Part shown: piece by piece, positions 14,401 through 24,058 of the stretch
How positions within the stretch are numbered: position 1 is the stretch's first letter
Layout: every line of letters begins with the position of its first letter
Assembly: GCF_052324685.1 (NCBI RefSeq)
Contig: NC_135214.1
Span: 30,856,206 to 30,920,205, forward strand
Reading direction: 5' to 3'
From: Brachyhypopomus gauderio
Lineage: Eukaryota; Chordata; Actinopteri; Gymnotiformes; Hypopomidae
Length of the DNA: 64,000 nucleotides
The notes under the pieces: model-generated
The model's database searches: none
What the model saw: the letters and a program-made list of their open reading frames with translations, nothing else
What the model was told of the DNA's origin: nothing
Translations under genes and position numbers: made by a program

Positions 14401-17400
14401 CACACTGCACTAGTACCACCACACCTACAGCCACACTGCACTAGTACCACCACACCTACAGCCACACTGCACTAGTACCACCACACACACACTGCACTAC
14501 ACTAATAACGCCACATCCACATTGCATTAGTACTGCCACATCCACTGGGTTAAAATAAACCTGGTCCATAGTCACATTAACTGAGTGCTAAACATACCCA
14601 AACAGATAAATAAATATGCCTTCATAGTCTGCAACTAAGAAGTAAACATTAGATTCCTACTATCCCTGTGGTTGTTGAATTTAAGCTGACTTTAGGAGTT
14701 TAAGTTAAGAAATTACATTATAACAATCACATGGGTGACATTATAACATGCACAAGCACAACAGCCATGGAGTCCGTTCCATAATAACCTAATTACAGCT
14801 AGATGTGCACGATGGGTTAGTGACAGTTGGAGCCCACATGAGTTTTTTTAAGGCCTTTTATAGTATCACGGAAGAGTCCTGTTTCCTATACTGCGAGTAC
14901 AGCTGTTCATACTTTATCAGTGACTGTCTCGACTACCAGTGAGGAAATGGACCATTTTTATAGGTCCCTTGCCTTTGGAGACTTTGGTTTTGCGTTACAC
15001 AACTCTACACAACCTTTATCTTGTTTGCTCTTCACTCTCCTATTTGCAAACCTTTGACTGAAAAATTACTCAAGATGTTTCCCACCCAAATGCTTCTGAG
15101 CGTGGGCACAATCCCTTTGTGTTTCTGCTCTAGAAACAGAGGCAAACTAAATCCAGGACAGCGTTCACACACTGAAGGGTCACTGCCACGGCTGTCTGAT
15201 CCAGAACGTTTATGGACGTGTGCTTGAGAGGGACTTTCTAGAACCATCCTTCCATTCAGACATTTGTTTGAAGAAAACTGAGCACCTTGCTTTTCATGAG
15301 AAAAAATTATTTTCTATCTACACTTCACAAAGCGCTCTTAAAATGTAGAGCGGCATGATCCAATTTAAACGAGGCAGCAATGTAGTTACGGTATTCTGGT
15401 TTTACTCAGTGAATGACCTTTTCCTTAGCTACAGCTAACAAATAATTTCATGGTGACTCTTACCTGAATGACGTTGCCGTACTTAACTATGTCACCATGG
15501 ACCTTCCTGTTCTCAGCCTCATTCTGCTTCTGTTCCAAATTGGAGGCATGCTGGAAAATTATCATTTAGAACTGAACCGTTAGCACACGTGAGCAGCACT
15601 CAGGCAGGCCTGTACAAGAGCAATGTTCAAGCAGGCATTTATGGTACTGGACCCAATACATTATAACACATATTAATATGTTTAGGGTCCTGACCTGCAG
15701 TTTCTGAAGGAGCACCATATCTGCAATTCTGTCTTTCTCATTTTTGGCTTGTTTGGCTTTCCAGAACTGTTTCTGTGCAGAATACCGGTTCATAGGACAG
15801 ACCTTAAAGAGGCAGTCTGTCAAGAAAAAGAAAAAAAAAAAGAAAAGAAATAAAGAAAGAAAGTTACTTTTTTAACTTCTTGACCCATCGTACCACCTGT
15901 CTGTGCATTGGTCACTATATAATAACATTTCATTTGTGTTATTTATATATATTTAATCAAACAATTTAATTTTTATATATTAATCAAAATTGCAGATTTC
16001 CTCGGCTATTAACAGTGATTCATGTTTCAGCACCGACTTTGCAATGAAGCTAAAAGATAAATTTCTCAATAAGGTTGAAGCCTTGCAACAAATGACTAAA
16101 AAAAGATCATTAATACGGAAGACCACACATTACAGTGCTAAACTACTTCAGCTAATGGAAACAGGTGTATTTACAAAATAAGAAAAAAAGGAAAGGAAAA
16201 TAAGATTAGCTGAGTGGTATAAACATTTGAAATGTTCAAATGTTAATTAACAAGTAAATGTCACGTGTGTGTATTCATTGATTTCACAATGTACCTTCTG
16301 TGGGCAGGATATGAAATATGAACAGAGGAAATGGTATTAGGCAGTCCTTACTTCCTTATGAATAAATGCCCAGCCATACATATTCTCAGAGATGATAACT
16401 GAGCATGGACAAGTCTGTGGTGTCCATCAAGGTCAGACCAGCCTACTTCTATGTACACACGTATAATGGCAATGATGTGGTTCGAGAAACATGGTTTGTG
16501 GTTACACTAAGGCATTACTGGTCCACTTATTACCAACAAACCTGCAGTAAAGGACATGCTAACCCTCACAGTATATGACAAACCAGCTTCAGTGGAAATT
16601 ATGTTGCAGGCTGAATCACACTACACTGTTGCAGGCTATACACACTGGCTGTTATTTTGGCATGGATAAAAATGGTGGAATAGAGACTCCATCAGAACGA
16701 AAAGGCTGATGGGATAGAGACTCTAGAAGAAGAATCGTAAAAAAACCTCTAAATTTCTTGGGGGGGTTATCCAGGTCTCCCGCTGCAGGTTCTACAACAC
16801 AGCGGTCATCTACCAACCTGTGGACACAAACAGCATTCACCTGCTGAGTTTCAGTGTTATTTGAATTAATGTACTTTGCACAGGTCTTTGATTTCCAATT
16901 TAAAATCCCACTTGTCTTTGGTTGCTCACATTGCACTGCTACATCCAAAAGCAACATTTTCTGTACAGCAGGACAATGGGAAAGTCTGGCCCTACTGTAA
17001 GCAAAGCACTGGACACGAGCCAGTCTCAACCCTTTCATCTCGCGCTCTGCTGCTGGTTTTAAATGGCACACGAAGGAACCATTCTAGAAAGTGACCAGCT
17101 GACTATACAGAACCCAAGTGGGTCAGCTTATAAGGTAAATTGCTAGTTTTATTTCTGTTTTTCCTGTTAAAAACAAACAGAGAATAATTTAATCAGTCGT
17201 TTCTATTTGTGTTAGCCTTCAAGCTGATTAAACAGAAGACACAGAGTTGGTCCAGACAGGAATATACGAAGTTGTCTGTTTGGTTTCAAACAGCATTTTA
17301 AACTCGACCAACAGCTCATGTTGCCCAAACCGATGAAACTGGCACTTTATTAGAACACTTGTTACTTTTCGATTGGTCCTTTCCGTAGGAAAAGAGCTTC

Positions 17401-17804
17401 GCCCAGATACAGCAACAAAAAATAATCTAATGTCACAACCAGCATTGACGTCAACGTAAAGAACCGCAATGTTGAACGGAACACGGTGAATAAAAACTAC
17501 TGGGCAGCACCGAGGGAGCTGCGCGTGCACCTGTGCTCGGGGCAACCAACTCGGTTTGGGAAGGATCACAGCAATCTGAATTTCCGTTGTTGTAGCTTTT
17601 CGTTTGCCTGCTTGCTTTAACAGTGGTATAAAAAATAACACAAAAGCAAACAAAAAACGGGCAGCATAGTTTTCTGAGTTTAGAAGAGACGGATGAAAAT
17701 GTTTTAACTTACCCCAAAGTGCTTATAAAACCATTAACAGTCCCTTCTGCATACAGGGATACGATGTCTCCTATGTGCAAAAAACTGGATACCGAATCAG
17801 ACAT
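42..17804 (-). CDS. itpr3: Inositol 1,4,5-trisphosphate receptor type 3, N-terminal ~1945 residues (42 exons, 3' end off window)
   Basis: This is an ER calcium-release channel gated by IP3. The protein starts [18 protein letters not shown] and follows vertebrate ITPR3 rather than ITPR1 or ITPR2, for example [17 protein letters not shown] and [14 protein letters not shown]. Exons in transcript order: 17713-17804, 16747-16817, 15695-15816, 15464-15550, 12619-12777, 12344-12442, 11945-12028, 11600-11746, 11408-11503, 11262-11306, 11000-11142, 10717-10816, 10232-10392, 9889-10030, 9451-9612, 9032-9204, 8745-8864, 8399-8581, 7922-8173, 7679-7823, 7412-7556, 6825-7021, 6618-6738, 6450-6504, 6178-6343, 5838-5987, 5638-5709, 5224-5343, 4837-4959, 4463-4663, 3949-4200, 3666-3791, 3276-3401, 2828-2948, 2417-2598, 1959-2107, 1657-1765, 1476-1566, 1120-1295, 766-928, 440-645, 42-242. 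They sum to 5835 nt with all phases consistent and no frameshift. The IP3-contact motifs RTTLR (about 267-271), NRERQKLMR (about 501-509) and YRK (about 566-568) are present. The transmembrane channel is outside the window. Confidence 0.96.
298..433. repeat. 45-bp tandem repeat, 3 copies, in an itpr3 intron
   Basis: Three consecutive copies of a 45-bp unit (beginning agatggcctgtctcagatca) fill most of the intron between exons 440-645 and 42-242. The array ends only about 6 bases from the donor of exon 440-645. Because the period is a multiple of three it stays open in one forward frame and looks like a small repetitive protein, but nothing suggests it is translated. Confidence 0.85.
1297..1329. 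repeat. CA/GT microsatellite forming the acceptor tract of an itpr3 exon
   Basis: A run of about 16 CA dinucleotides lies directly upstream, in transcript sense, of the acceptor of itpr3 exon 1120-1295. On the minus strand it reads GTGTGTGTAG at the intron end, so the repeat replaces the usual polypyrimidine tract. Confidence 0.85.
4263..4302. repeat. GT microsatellite in an itpr3 intron
   Basis: A run of about 18 GT dinucleotides with one early interruption lies in the intron between exons 4463-4663 and 3949-4200. It is not at a splice site. Confidence 0.85.
4666..4702. repeat. GA/CT microsatellite at an itpr3 acceptor
   Basis: A GA run on the plus strand reads as uninterrupted CT on the transcript strand, immediately before the acceptor of exon 4463-4663. 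It therefore serves as a pure-CT polypyrimidine tract. Confidence 0.85.
8363..8398. repeat. CA/GT microsatellite starting at an itpr3 donor
   Basis: The donor of exon 8399-8581 reads AG|GTGTGTGTG on the minus strand and continues directly into a GT run of about 17 units. The first GT of the microsatellite is the splice donor. The split Arg codon (AG + G) joins correctly to the next exon. Confidence 0.85.
10595..10682. mobile_element. 88-bp palindromic MITE, hAT-like, with 8-bp target-site duplication
   Basis: The element starts tagggtgaccaaacgtccg and ends with its reverse complement, making a near-perfect hairpin of about 25 bp per arm. Both sides carry the identical 8-mer atctaaaa (10587-10594 and 10683-10690). 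An 8-bp duplication and TAGGG-type ends fit the hAT superfamily. It is non-autonomous and sits in the itpr3 intron between exons 10717-10816 and 10232-10392. Confidence 0.85.
11308..11334. repeat. GAAA tetranucleotide repeat
   Basis: A short GAAA run, read TTTC on the transcript strand, lies directly before the acceptor of the 45-nt itpr3 exon 11262-11306 and supplies its polypyrimidine tract. Confidence 0.75.
12207..12262 (-). mobile_element. SINE tail fragment, minus orientation
   Basis: The reverse complement reads GTGGATAAGAGTGTCGGCCA followed by AATGCTGGAGATGTAAATG. This matches the conserved 3' tail of the SINEs at 29.1, 43.9 and 58.4 kb and of the LINE at 33.8-34.2 kb. Only the tail is evident, so it is a truncated or diverged copy in an itpr3 intron. 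Confidence 0.6.
12570..12603. repeat. GT microsatellite
   Basis: A GT run with one TTTT interruption lies in the itpr3 intron just downstream, in transcript sense, of exon 12619-12777. Confidence 0.75.
12787..14552. repeat. Large ~31-bp minisatellite in an itpr3 intron
   Basis: The array is built on a ~31-bp unit whose core is cactagtaccgccacaccca followed by catccacactg. It runs from 12,787 to about 13,315 and again from about 13,660 to 14,552, giving roughly 45 units. Variants alternate ccgccac with ccaccac, cactag with cattag, and ccca with ccta, so higher-order structure is likely. The unit is C-rich on the plus strand. The array begins about 10 bp from the acceptor of exon 12619-12777 and takes over its branch-point region. 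It accounts for most of the 2.7-kb intron. Confidence 0.9.
13318..13655 (+). mobile_element. Insertion splitting the minisatellite, possible solo LTR remnant
   Basis: About 340 bp of unique sequence interrupts the minisatellite. It is T-rich and contains tatttaaccct, resembling a promoter, and gtaataaatc, resembling a polyadenylation signal, followed by a short C-rich end. This order is typical of fish Gypsy-type LTRs. I see no clear target-site duplication or paired TG/CA ends, so the class is inferred. A similarly organised stretch lies at 54.17-54.61 kb. Confidence 0.35.
14553..15463. other. Itpr3 intron remainder, no feature seen
   Basis: This is the rest of the intron upstream, in transcript sense, of the minisatellite. 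I find no repeat, RNA gene or conserved coding sequence in it. Confidence 0.6.
15817..16746. other. itpr3 second intron, no gene
   Basis: A purine-rich GAAA stretch (15,823-15,860) provides the pyrimidine tract of exon 15695-15816. A 63-codon forward open frame at 15,990-16,181 has no recognisable homology. The rest is AT-rich and featureless. Confidence 0.6.
17446..17453. promoter_or_regulatory. Palindromic CRE (TGACGTCA) in itpr3 intron 1
   Basis: A full palindromic cAMP response element core lies 260 bp downstream of the itpr3 first coding exon, within intron 1. A second copy lies upstream at 18605-18612. CREB/ATF binding is inferred from the motif only. Confidence 0.35.
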
Positions 17805-19681
17805 TTCCGCAGTATTAAACTTAACACCGTGGTCATGAAAGAGATGATCTCTGCATGTCTTGATGCATACGCCAGCTTCTTCTAAAGAGCTCCGGACACT
17901 TGTCTTAGCTCTCTTCCTGATATTGTGGCTGAATGCACTCCGCTTGACTTACGTTTAAATCCATTCAGAAGCCCTTCAGACACATTTTGAGTTGCTGTAA
18001 TCACAAAAGTATGAACCAGGTAGACCAACAGCGACAAGCGAAGTTCGAGGACCAGAAACGACTTTAATAAGCCTACGCCGCAACTCGGCTTGCAGGAGTT
18101 CAACCAGGAAGCACGCTTTAAGTTTGTCAAGTCAAAACATGCTTACACAGGAGAACACGGTGGGCAAGAAAATGGATGCTACTTTGAGTCATCGGAAACT
18201 AGTCTTGTATGATATGCCGAGGGGGGGAAACGGTGAATAATAAGCGATGTTGCAATATATTAAACTTTCCTTTATTGCACTCGTGTTGTATTTTCTAGCC
18301 TACATTTGAAAACACACTCAAGGCACATAAATCCAAATTGAATCCAACTGTTTAATTGGCTATTTAAATATTGTTTTGCATAAGTAAAATTGCTACAACA
18401 GGCATTTTTAAAAGTTCCTCACAATTGTGCTAAATGAAGAAAGTGATTATCAGTGATTTTGGATAAGACTATATTTATACTGACCTTAGAAACTAGATAC
18501 TTTCTTTAAAATTAAATTTAAAATCTAGCATGTAGAACATGTAGAACAACAACAGAAGCATCTGATGTTCTCTGGTTTTGCTTAGCGCAGGAGCACAGAC
18601 ACAATGACGTCATTACCCCAGTGTGGCATGATGCACCGTCTCACTTACATTAACCGTGCGGACCTCATGTTGGTCTGATAACGCCCACATGGCGTGGCAC
18701 ACAATACAAGGAAAGGGCCAAGCACACAGCCCTTCCCTCACAGTAGGTCATCAGAACATTGTTTTTGCCTTAACCTTAACATATCCTTAATAGTTCAACA
18801 ATACAAAAGCAAAATGTTCTTATAAAGTTGATTAGATCTCTTTAACATGTGGTTGTGGTAAGTTACGAAGCCCTCCTTCAGTTTCCAGCTAAGTGGGTAG
18901 CACAGGCCCTAAGGTCTTCTTAAAAAGTTAGTGAATTATCTTACTTATATTTAACATAGTTTCTTCAGTTAATAATTTTTAACTTGCAGTGAATTGTCCT
19001 TGGTCATGGTAAAAGCCACACGTTCAAATATACACATTCATAAAGCATGTCAGTGTGTTTTTGGTTGTGTAATGAATGTAAAGTTCATGGCCCATTTCCC
19101 ACAAAAAGTGATTTTAAGATCTTAAATAAGGGAAAGAGTTCAGCGTGTTACGTTGCCATTTAACAAACCCCTGCGTGTTACACGACTTTTGGAAATCCCG
19201 GCACCAGCTAATTAAATGCATGATAAAGAATACATCATGTTCAACCGGGTCAAGAATTTTAGAGAGTGAAATGCAAAATGCCACCTGTGTGAGAACTTGC
19301 CCTAAAGCCAAGCTGTTTCAATATATTCAAATCCACTGTTCAGGCAAATTCATACTCATCGTCTAGAGTGTGAACATTTAAAGAGGAGATTTCAAAGTCT
19401 GATTATTATGTTTAATCTCATGTACCACATTATTCTGCCCCTTGAGCAATTTACACAAGAGCTTTCTCTCCGTGTCTTCTAACAGAATACCCTTACCCAC
19501 CGGCTGCCCCGCTCTCGGGGTGCCGTGAGTTAGTGGTGGTGGGAAGACTTTGGAATCTAACCTTTAACTTCTAACCTTCATATATGGTCTACTCTGTAAA
19601 TAACATAAATGAGATCAACAGGCAGGTGTGCTAGGGTGTTTAAGAAAAACTCAGCCATTGTTTGGCTGAATGCTTTGTATG
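17805..19681. other. itpr3 5' flank
   Basis: This contains the itpr3 5' UTR and promoter, whose start site I cannot fix. No TATA box is obvious, and the sequence just before the ATG is moderately GC-rich. Apart from the CRE at 18605 I see nothing coding or repetitive. Confidence 0.5.
18605..18612. promoter_or_regulatory. Palindromic CRE (TGACGTCA) upstream of itpr3
   Basis: A full CRE palindrome lies about 0.8 kb upstream of the itpr3 start codon (17,804) in the 17.8-24.0 kb intergenic interval. One chance copy is expected in a window this size, so position is the only support. Confidence 0.35.
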
Positions 19682-19859
19682 CAGAGGTGTCAATTCCAGG
19701 TTCAGAAAGTAAACATCCTCACCAGGATTTTGCTCAAGCTTGCTAGATTTTCTAATTAGTGCAATCCAGGTAAAATTAGTGGAATCAACACAATCCAGGA
19801 AGACTGAGCAAAATCCTGGTGAGGACTTTTACTTTCTCAACCTGGAATTGACACCTCTG
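19682..19859. mobile_element. 178-bp hAT-like MITE with 8-bp target-site duplication
   Basis: The terminal inverted repeats start cagaggtgtcaattccaggt and extend about 55 bp per arm with a few mismatches. The flanks are identical 8-mers, tttgtatg, at 19674-19681 and 19860-19867. CAGAGGTG ends plus an 8-bp duplication are characteristic of hAT transposons. There is no coding capacity, so it must be mobilised in trans. Confidence 0.88.
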
Positions 19860-20104
19860 TTTGTATGGTCATCCATGGTTTGCAGAGTACAGTTTCTATG
19901 GCAGATATCAAATTATGTATTGCAAACAATTACTTTACAATTTAATAGTCACAATGTCTAGCTTCAGGTTGAAGTGTAGAACTGAGGTTTGAATTTTTGA
20001 ATTTTGAACTTTATGCTGACTGGCTTGCAAAAAAGACAGATAAACACTTATGGAATCATTTGAGATGTCATTTGTAAGGTCACTGTGTATTGTAGAGTTG
20101 ATAC

Positions 20105-21210
20105 CAGAGGTGGGGACTCGAGTCACATGACTTGGACTCGAGTCAGACTCGAGTCATTAATATTAATACTTTTGACTTGACTTGAAAAAATATTCAGAGA
20201 CTTAGACTTGACTTGGACTTTTACACCAATAACTTGGGACTTGAATTGGACTTGAACCTGTTTACTTGCAAAGACTTGATTTTTTTTACCCCAAATCTAA
20301 ATTTTAAAACGCATATTAATATTTATAAAGTGCGCCCCATTAATTTCATTTCCGTCCTTCTGACGCAGACCGACATTACACCAGATTCTGTGACCGTCGA
20401 GTTTTGTGACCACAGGGGGCGCTATTTCACAGTTTCTGTTCAGAGGCACAAACGCTTTACGAATGCTACATAAACTACGCTGATGCACTTTCTTTACTCG
20501 TTTTGTTGGTGTCCACGAGCCAAAATATGACAGATGTTTATATTTACATTTATCGTCTCTTAATTACATAAATGTACTTAAACAAGATTTACCATCCCCT
20601 CACCATTGCAGCCAACAAAGAAATCATGAATGGGATGTACAGGTGAGCCTTTTTAACTGGGGTCACCAATTCTAACCATCAGAATATGTGACCCCACTGA
20701 ATCTCCAGGTAACAATAGTAGCCTACACCGTGACCCCACAATAACAGAAAACAATGAAAAATAACCCTAACCTTTTATTAGTCTATATTTAAACATTTTA
20801 TCCAAATGTTTAGAATAACCATTCGTAATGACAGCATCTTGCTTATGATGAAGCTTGCTATTTTCGTGTAAAATGATGTAACGAAACATTCTTGTTTAAG
20901 TACATTTATGTAATTAAGAGAAGATAAAATGTAAATGATCTGTCATCTTTTGGCTGGCGGACACCAACAAAACGAGTAAAGAAATACATCAGCGTAGCAT
21001 TCGTAGCGTTGGTGCCTGTAAAAAAAAAAAAAGACTCGAAAGGACTTGAAATTCCAAGTTTCAGACTTGGGACTTGACTTGACGGTTGCTTGTCTTGACT
21101 CGAGACTTGACTTGAGTTGACTGTCTTTGCTTGAGACTTGACTCGGGACTTGAGGATAACGACTTGGACTTACTTGAGACTTGCAAAACACTGACTTGGT
21201 CCCACCTCTG
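20105..21210. mobile_element. 1.1-kb non-autonomous hAT-like fold-back element with 8-bp target-site duplication
   Basis: The element begins cagaggtggggactcgagtc and ends with the inverse of CAGAGGTGGGACCAAGTCAG. It is flanked by gttgatac on both sides (20097-20104 and 21211-21218). Both arms are arrays of a degenerate gacttg/gactcg motif. An inner inverted repeat of about 130 bp pairs roughly 20,447-20,590 with 20,885-21,015. No transposase frame is visible. The 8-bp duplication and CAGAGGTG ends assign it to hAT. Confidence 0.9.
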
Positions 21211-21859
21211 GTTGATACTAATCAGGTCATAGTAATTGCACATCATTCGTATTAAAGAATCACATCACAGACAACCATATGGATGGACAAGTGAATATGA
21301 TGTATTTCATACCTTCACATTTTATATAATTTTTTATTACATTTCTGAGTATGCAATGCCAAGGTGATAATACCTAATAAACATCAAACCGGATCTCTTT
21401 GCTTTGCTGACATTTGAATGACCTGATAGAGAGAAAGGGCTTGTGTTGTCCCATGGAGTCTTTACGCAGGTGCACTGCCTTCACTGATCCATGAGAAACG
21501 CCTGGCGTAGACTTTGATCTAAACTCCATATATAGTCATGGGCACTCAAATAGAGATCTGGGTTGATTGCACCTGTTGAATGATGGTACCATGAACCTCT
21601 GTGAAAAAAGGAAAAACACTCAAACACTTGTGTTCTTTATCGTTCTTGGTAGTGGCTGGTTAGAGAGAACATTTCTGAGGAGCTAAAACAAATGCTGGGT
21701 TTTAAGGGGAGCTTTTACAACAGAAAGAAGAAAGAAAGAAAACATCTGAAATGTTGATACGACCACTTATACTTGAACAAGGCCTTTTACACAGATAATA
21801 AAGCGTTATCAGAAAACACACCTGCAGAGGAAAAAGTGTTCCTCTTTGTTGTTTGTGTG

Positions 21860-21910
21860 TGCACGCGTGCGTGCGTGCGTGTGTGCGTGCGTGTGTGTGT
21901 GTATGTGTGT
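21860..21910. repeat. GT/GCGT microsatellite
   Basis: A mixed GTGC/GT dinucleotide tract in intergenic DNA. Confidence 0.75.
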
Positions 21911-23764
21911 AAACTGGCTCTTCTATGCGAAGGATCTAAATATCCTACCTCTTCTAGCTTTACACACTCTAAAGTATACAAATGGTTATTGACCCAGGGA
22001 GATGTCAACTATGCCACAACCCCTTAACTAAACTTTAGTCTTGGCACATCCCCTGCCCTTAGTCATAAGATTATCAAAATTCAGTTAATCAAAAGTCAGT
22101 TCTGGCAGGAGGATTCAACTATGACTTTGTACCGCATTAAAAAGAAGAACTGGACCAAACATAAAACATTTCTGACTAGTCAGACCTTTTTTAGTATGTG
22201 ACTTCCTTTTCCGATGCTGTAATGGCTATAAAATGTAAATGTAGAAATACATTACAATGTACAGTACCAGTTGAACTGAAACCTTTAACATGCTGCAAAA
22301 AAGTCTGGTGTAGCTGTGGTATATATAGAACACCCCAAACTAGTTTACTTTACTATTCAAATGATACCACTACAGATTTAGTCAGAATCTTTATGTGATT
22401 TCATGCTAGAGAATATTATTTACACTGTTAAGGAATCATTTCCTAGGTTCTCTCTGTCTCACTCTCAGCATTATTACCCTAATGGATATTGTGGTAGGGA
22501 GTTGGTTGAAAGAATATTTTCTCTTCATCACATGGTGAGGATGGGCACATACATAATGTAATATGCATCTTATATTGACACATCATGTTTACACACACAA
22601 ACACTCAGTCAAGGCAAGACATCTGTATAAATATACTGTGCTAGCTTTAATGTGCTCTGTACTTGTTGAAGACTATTGTAAATAGATCATTCTTTCATAT
22701 CCAAACATTCTTGTCTAGACTTATAAACAATGCTGTGTAAATTATTCGTGGTCACATTTCATTTTCATCCTCAGTTTATTTAAACTTTACATGACAAACA
22801 TAAGATGTTTACATACAGTTGCCTCAAATGTAGGTGAAACCACTTTTAACTCTAAGGTTCAAGTTTAATATATGCAATCAAGTTCAATACAATAGAATTC
22901 TGTAGAAGTACTGTGTTATAGAATTTCTTCTTTTTTTACTTTTCTGCAACCAAAAACTGATTCAGTATATGGTGCAAAATCTTTGGCCGATTCACTGTTC
23001 TCACGAACACGTGTTTTTTGGACGGGATTTCCATGAACTTAAGAGGCGTTGTGCATATCGAGCATGCAGACAGCGCCCTCTCTAGACCTATGTCATAAAC
23101 TGCAGCATATTTCCTCTGGCATCCAGTGTTGATATTTCTTATTGACATTAATTCATAACGGTAAATGCAAAAGTTTCTCTTTAGATCTAATGTTTTAAGA
23201 TGTATAAGATGATTATCAGAAATGTCATAATATGATAATCTGTACGTTAGCAAGCAATAAACAACGAACTTGTATGCATTTGAATAGGCTTTTTCTCCTA
23301 CTGTCCGACACGAGAATGCGCGGTTATGTTGAAACCTGATACGTTTCCCCATCTAGAGCAGCAGTACTCGCTGTCTAAGACCGCTCACATTGTTAATGTA
23401 CTGCAGAACAACACGTTTTACTTTGCTGAACATTCCTTTGCACACTCAGGCATCCACTTGCCCTTTCTCACCTAATGGCACCATCAAATCGACATCCTCC
23501 TTCAATATAAAACCGAACACTTGTTTCTTCAAGTGCCTGATGTTAGATTTGTATTTATGCCCCACTATCTTGCCTTGATGCCCTTACTCATAGACACACT
23601 CAGAAATCATGGAATTAATTCGTCAGATGAGTTCTTGACATTAGTTTTCCTATGATGTTTCTCAAAGTCTTCATAGCAAGTTAATGTCTCATTTCAGTAA
23701 CTGATAAAAGGTCCATCAAAAAAAAAAAAATGAACACACTAATCAAGACTAATCACTCATTTGG
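21911..23764. other. Intergenic, no supported gene
   Basis: AT-rich DNA between the hAT element and gpr37l1. A 138-codon reverse open frame (22,936-23,352) has a plausible ATG but no recognisable domain, splice context or neighbour relation. Frames this long are expected by chance in 64 kb. Confidence 0.5.
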
Positions 23765-23776
23765 CCAGCAGGGGGC
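23765..23776 (+). promoter_or_regulatory. CTCF-like core motif upstream of gpr37l1
   Basis: CCAGCAGGGGGC matches the 12-base core of the vertebrate CTCF consensus at every position. It lies about 300 bp upstream of the gpr37l1 start codon, between the head-to-head itpr3 and gpr37l1 genes. Binding is inferred. Confidence 0.35.
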
Positions 23777-24058
23777 ATTATTCCCCCAATCCTGTGGAGC
23801 TAAAAAGGACGAGAGGAGGCGTTCCCTTGCCAAACCCCATTGAAAGGGACCAACCATCCATGGATGTGCAAAGGGAGCTGAGGTCTGGCAAGCAGGAGTG
23901 CAGAACCCAAAACCCCTGGCATGAGGGATCTCCGGCTTTGGCTGCAAGGGCTCCTCACTTCACCCTTCCCCACGGACTCTACAGGCTCAGTGTGAGCAGT
24001 GCTGGACAGGTCTGCAACTCTCACCATTCCAATAGATCGCATGCACTTTGCTTTAAAC

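Larger units (their letters stand above)
9451..17804 (-). other. itpr3: itpr3 ligand-binding part: suppressor domain, beta-trefoil and start of the armadillo domain
   Basis: These first 15 exons encode roughly residues 1-570. In the IP3 receptor family this covers the suppressor domain (about 1-225), the IP3-binding beta-trefoil and the helical armadillo domain that close around IP3. The basic ligand residues known from the type 1 receptor are conserved: RTTLR in exon 11600-11746, the Arg, Lys and Arg of NRERQKLMR in exon 9889-10030, and YRK at the end of exon 9451-9612. Two features stand out. The MIR-region motif VNSVN-Cys-N of mammals reads VNSVN-Gly-N here (codon 12011-12013). The intron between exons 15464-15550 and 12619-12777 is swollen by a minisatellite. 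Confidence 0.85.

Noticed and set aside
20410..20423. CTCF-like sequence ccacagggggcgct inside the large hAT element
   Set aside because: It lacks one base of the core spacing (CCAS-Y-AG) compared with the consensus, unlike the site at 23765.
22936..23352. 138-codon minus-strand open frame between itpr3 and gpr37l1
   Set aside because: Frames of this length are expected by chance in 64 kb of AT-rich sequence, and no domain, splice signal or homologue was recognised.
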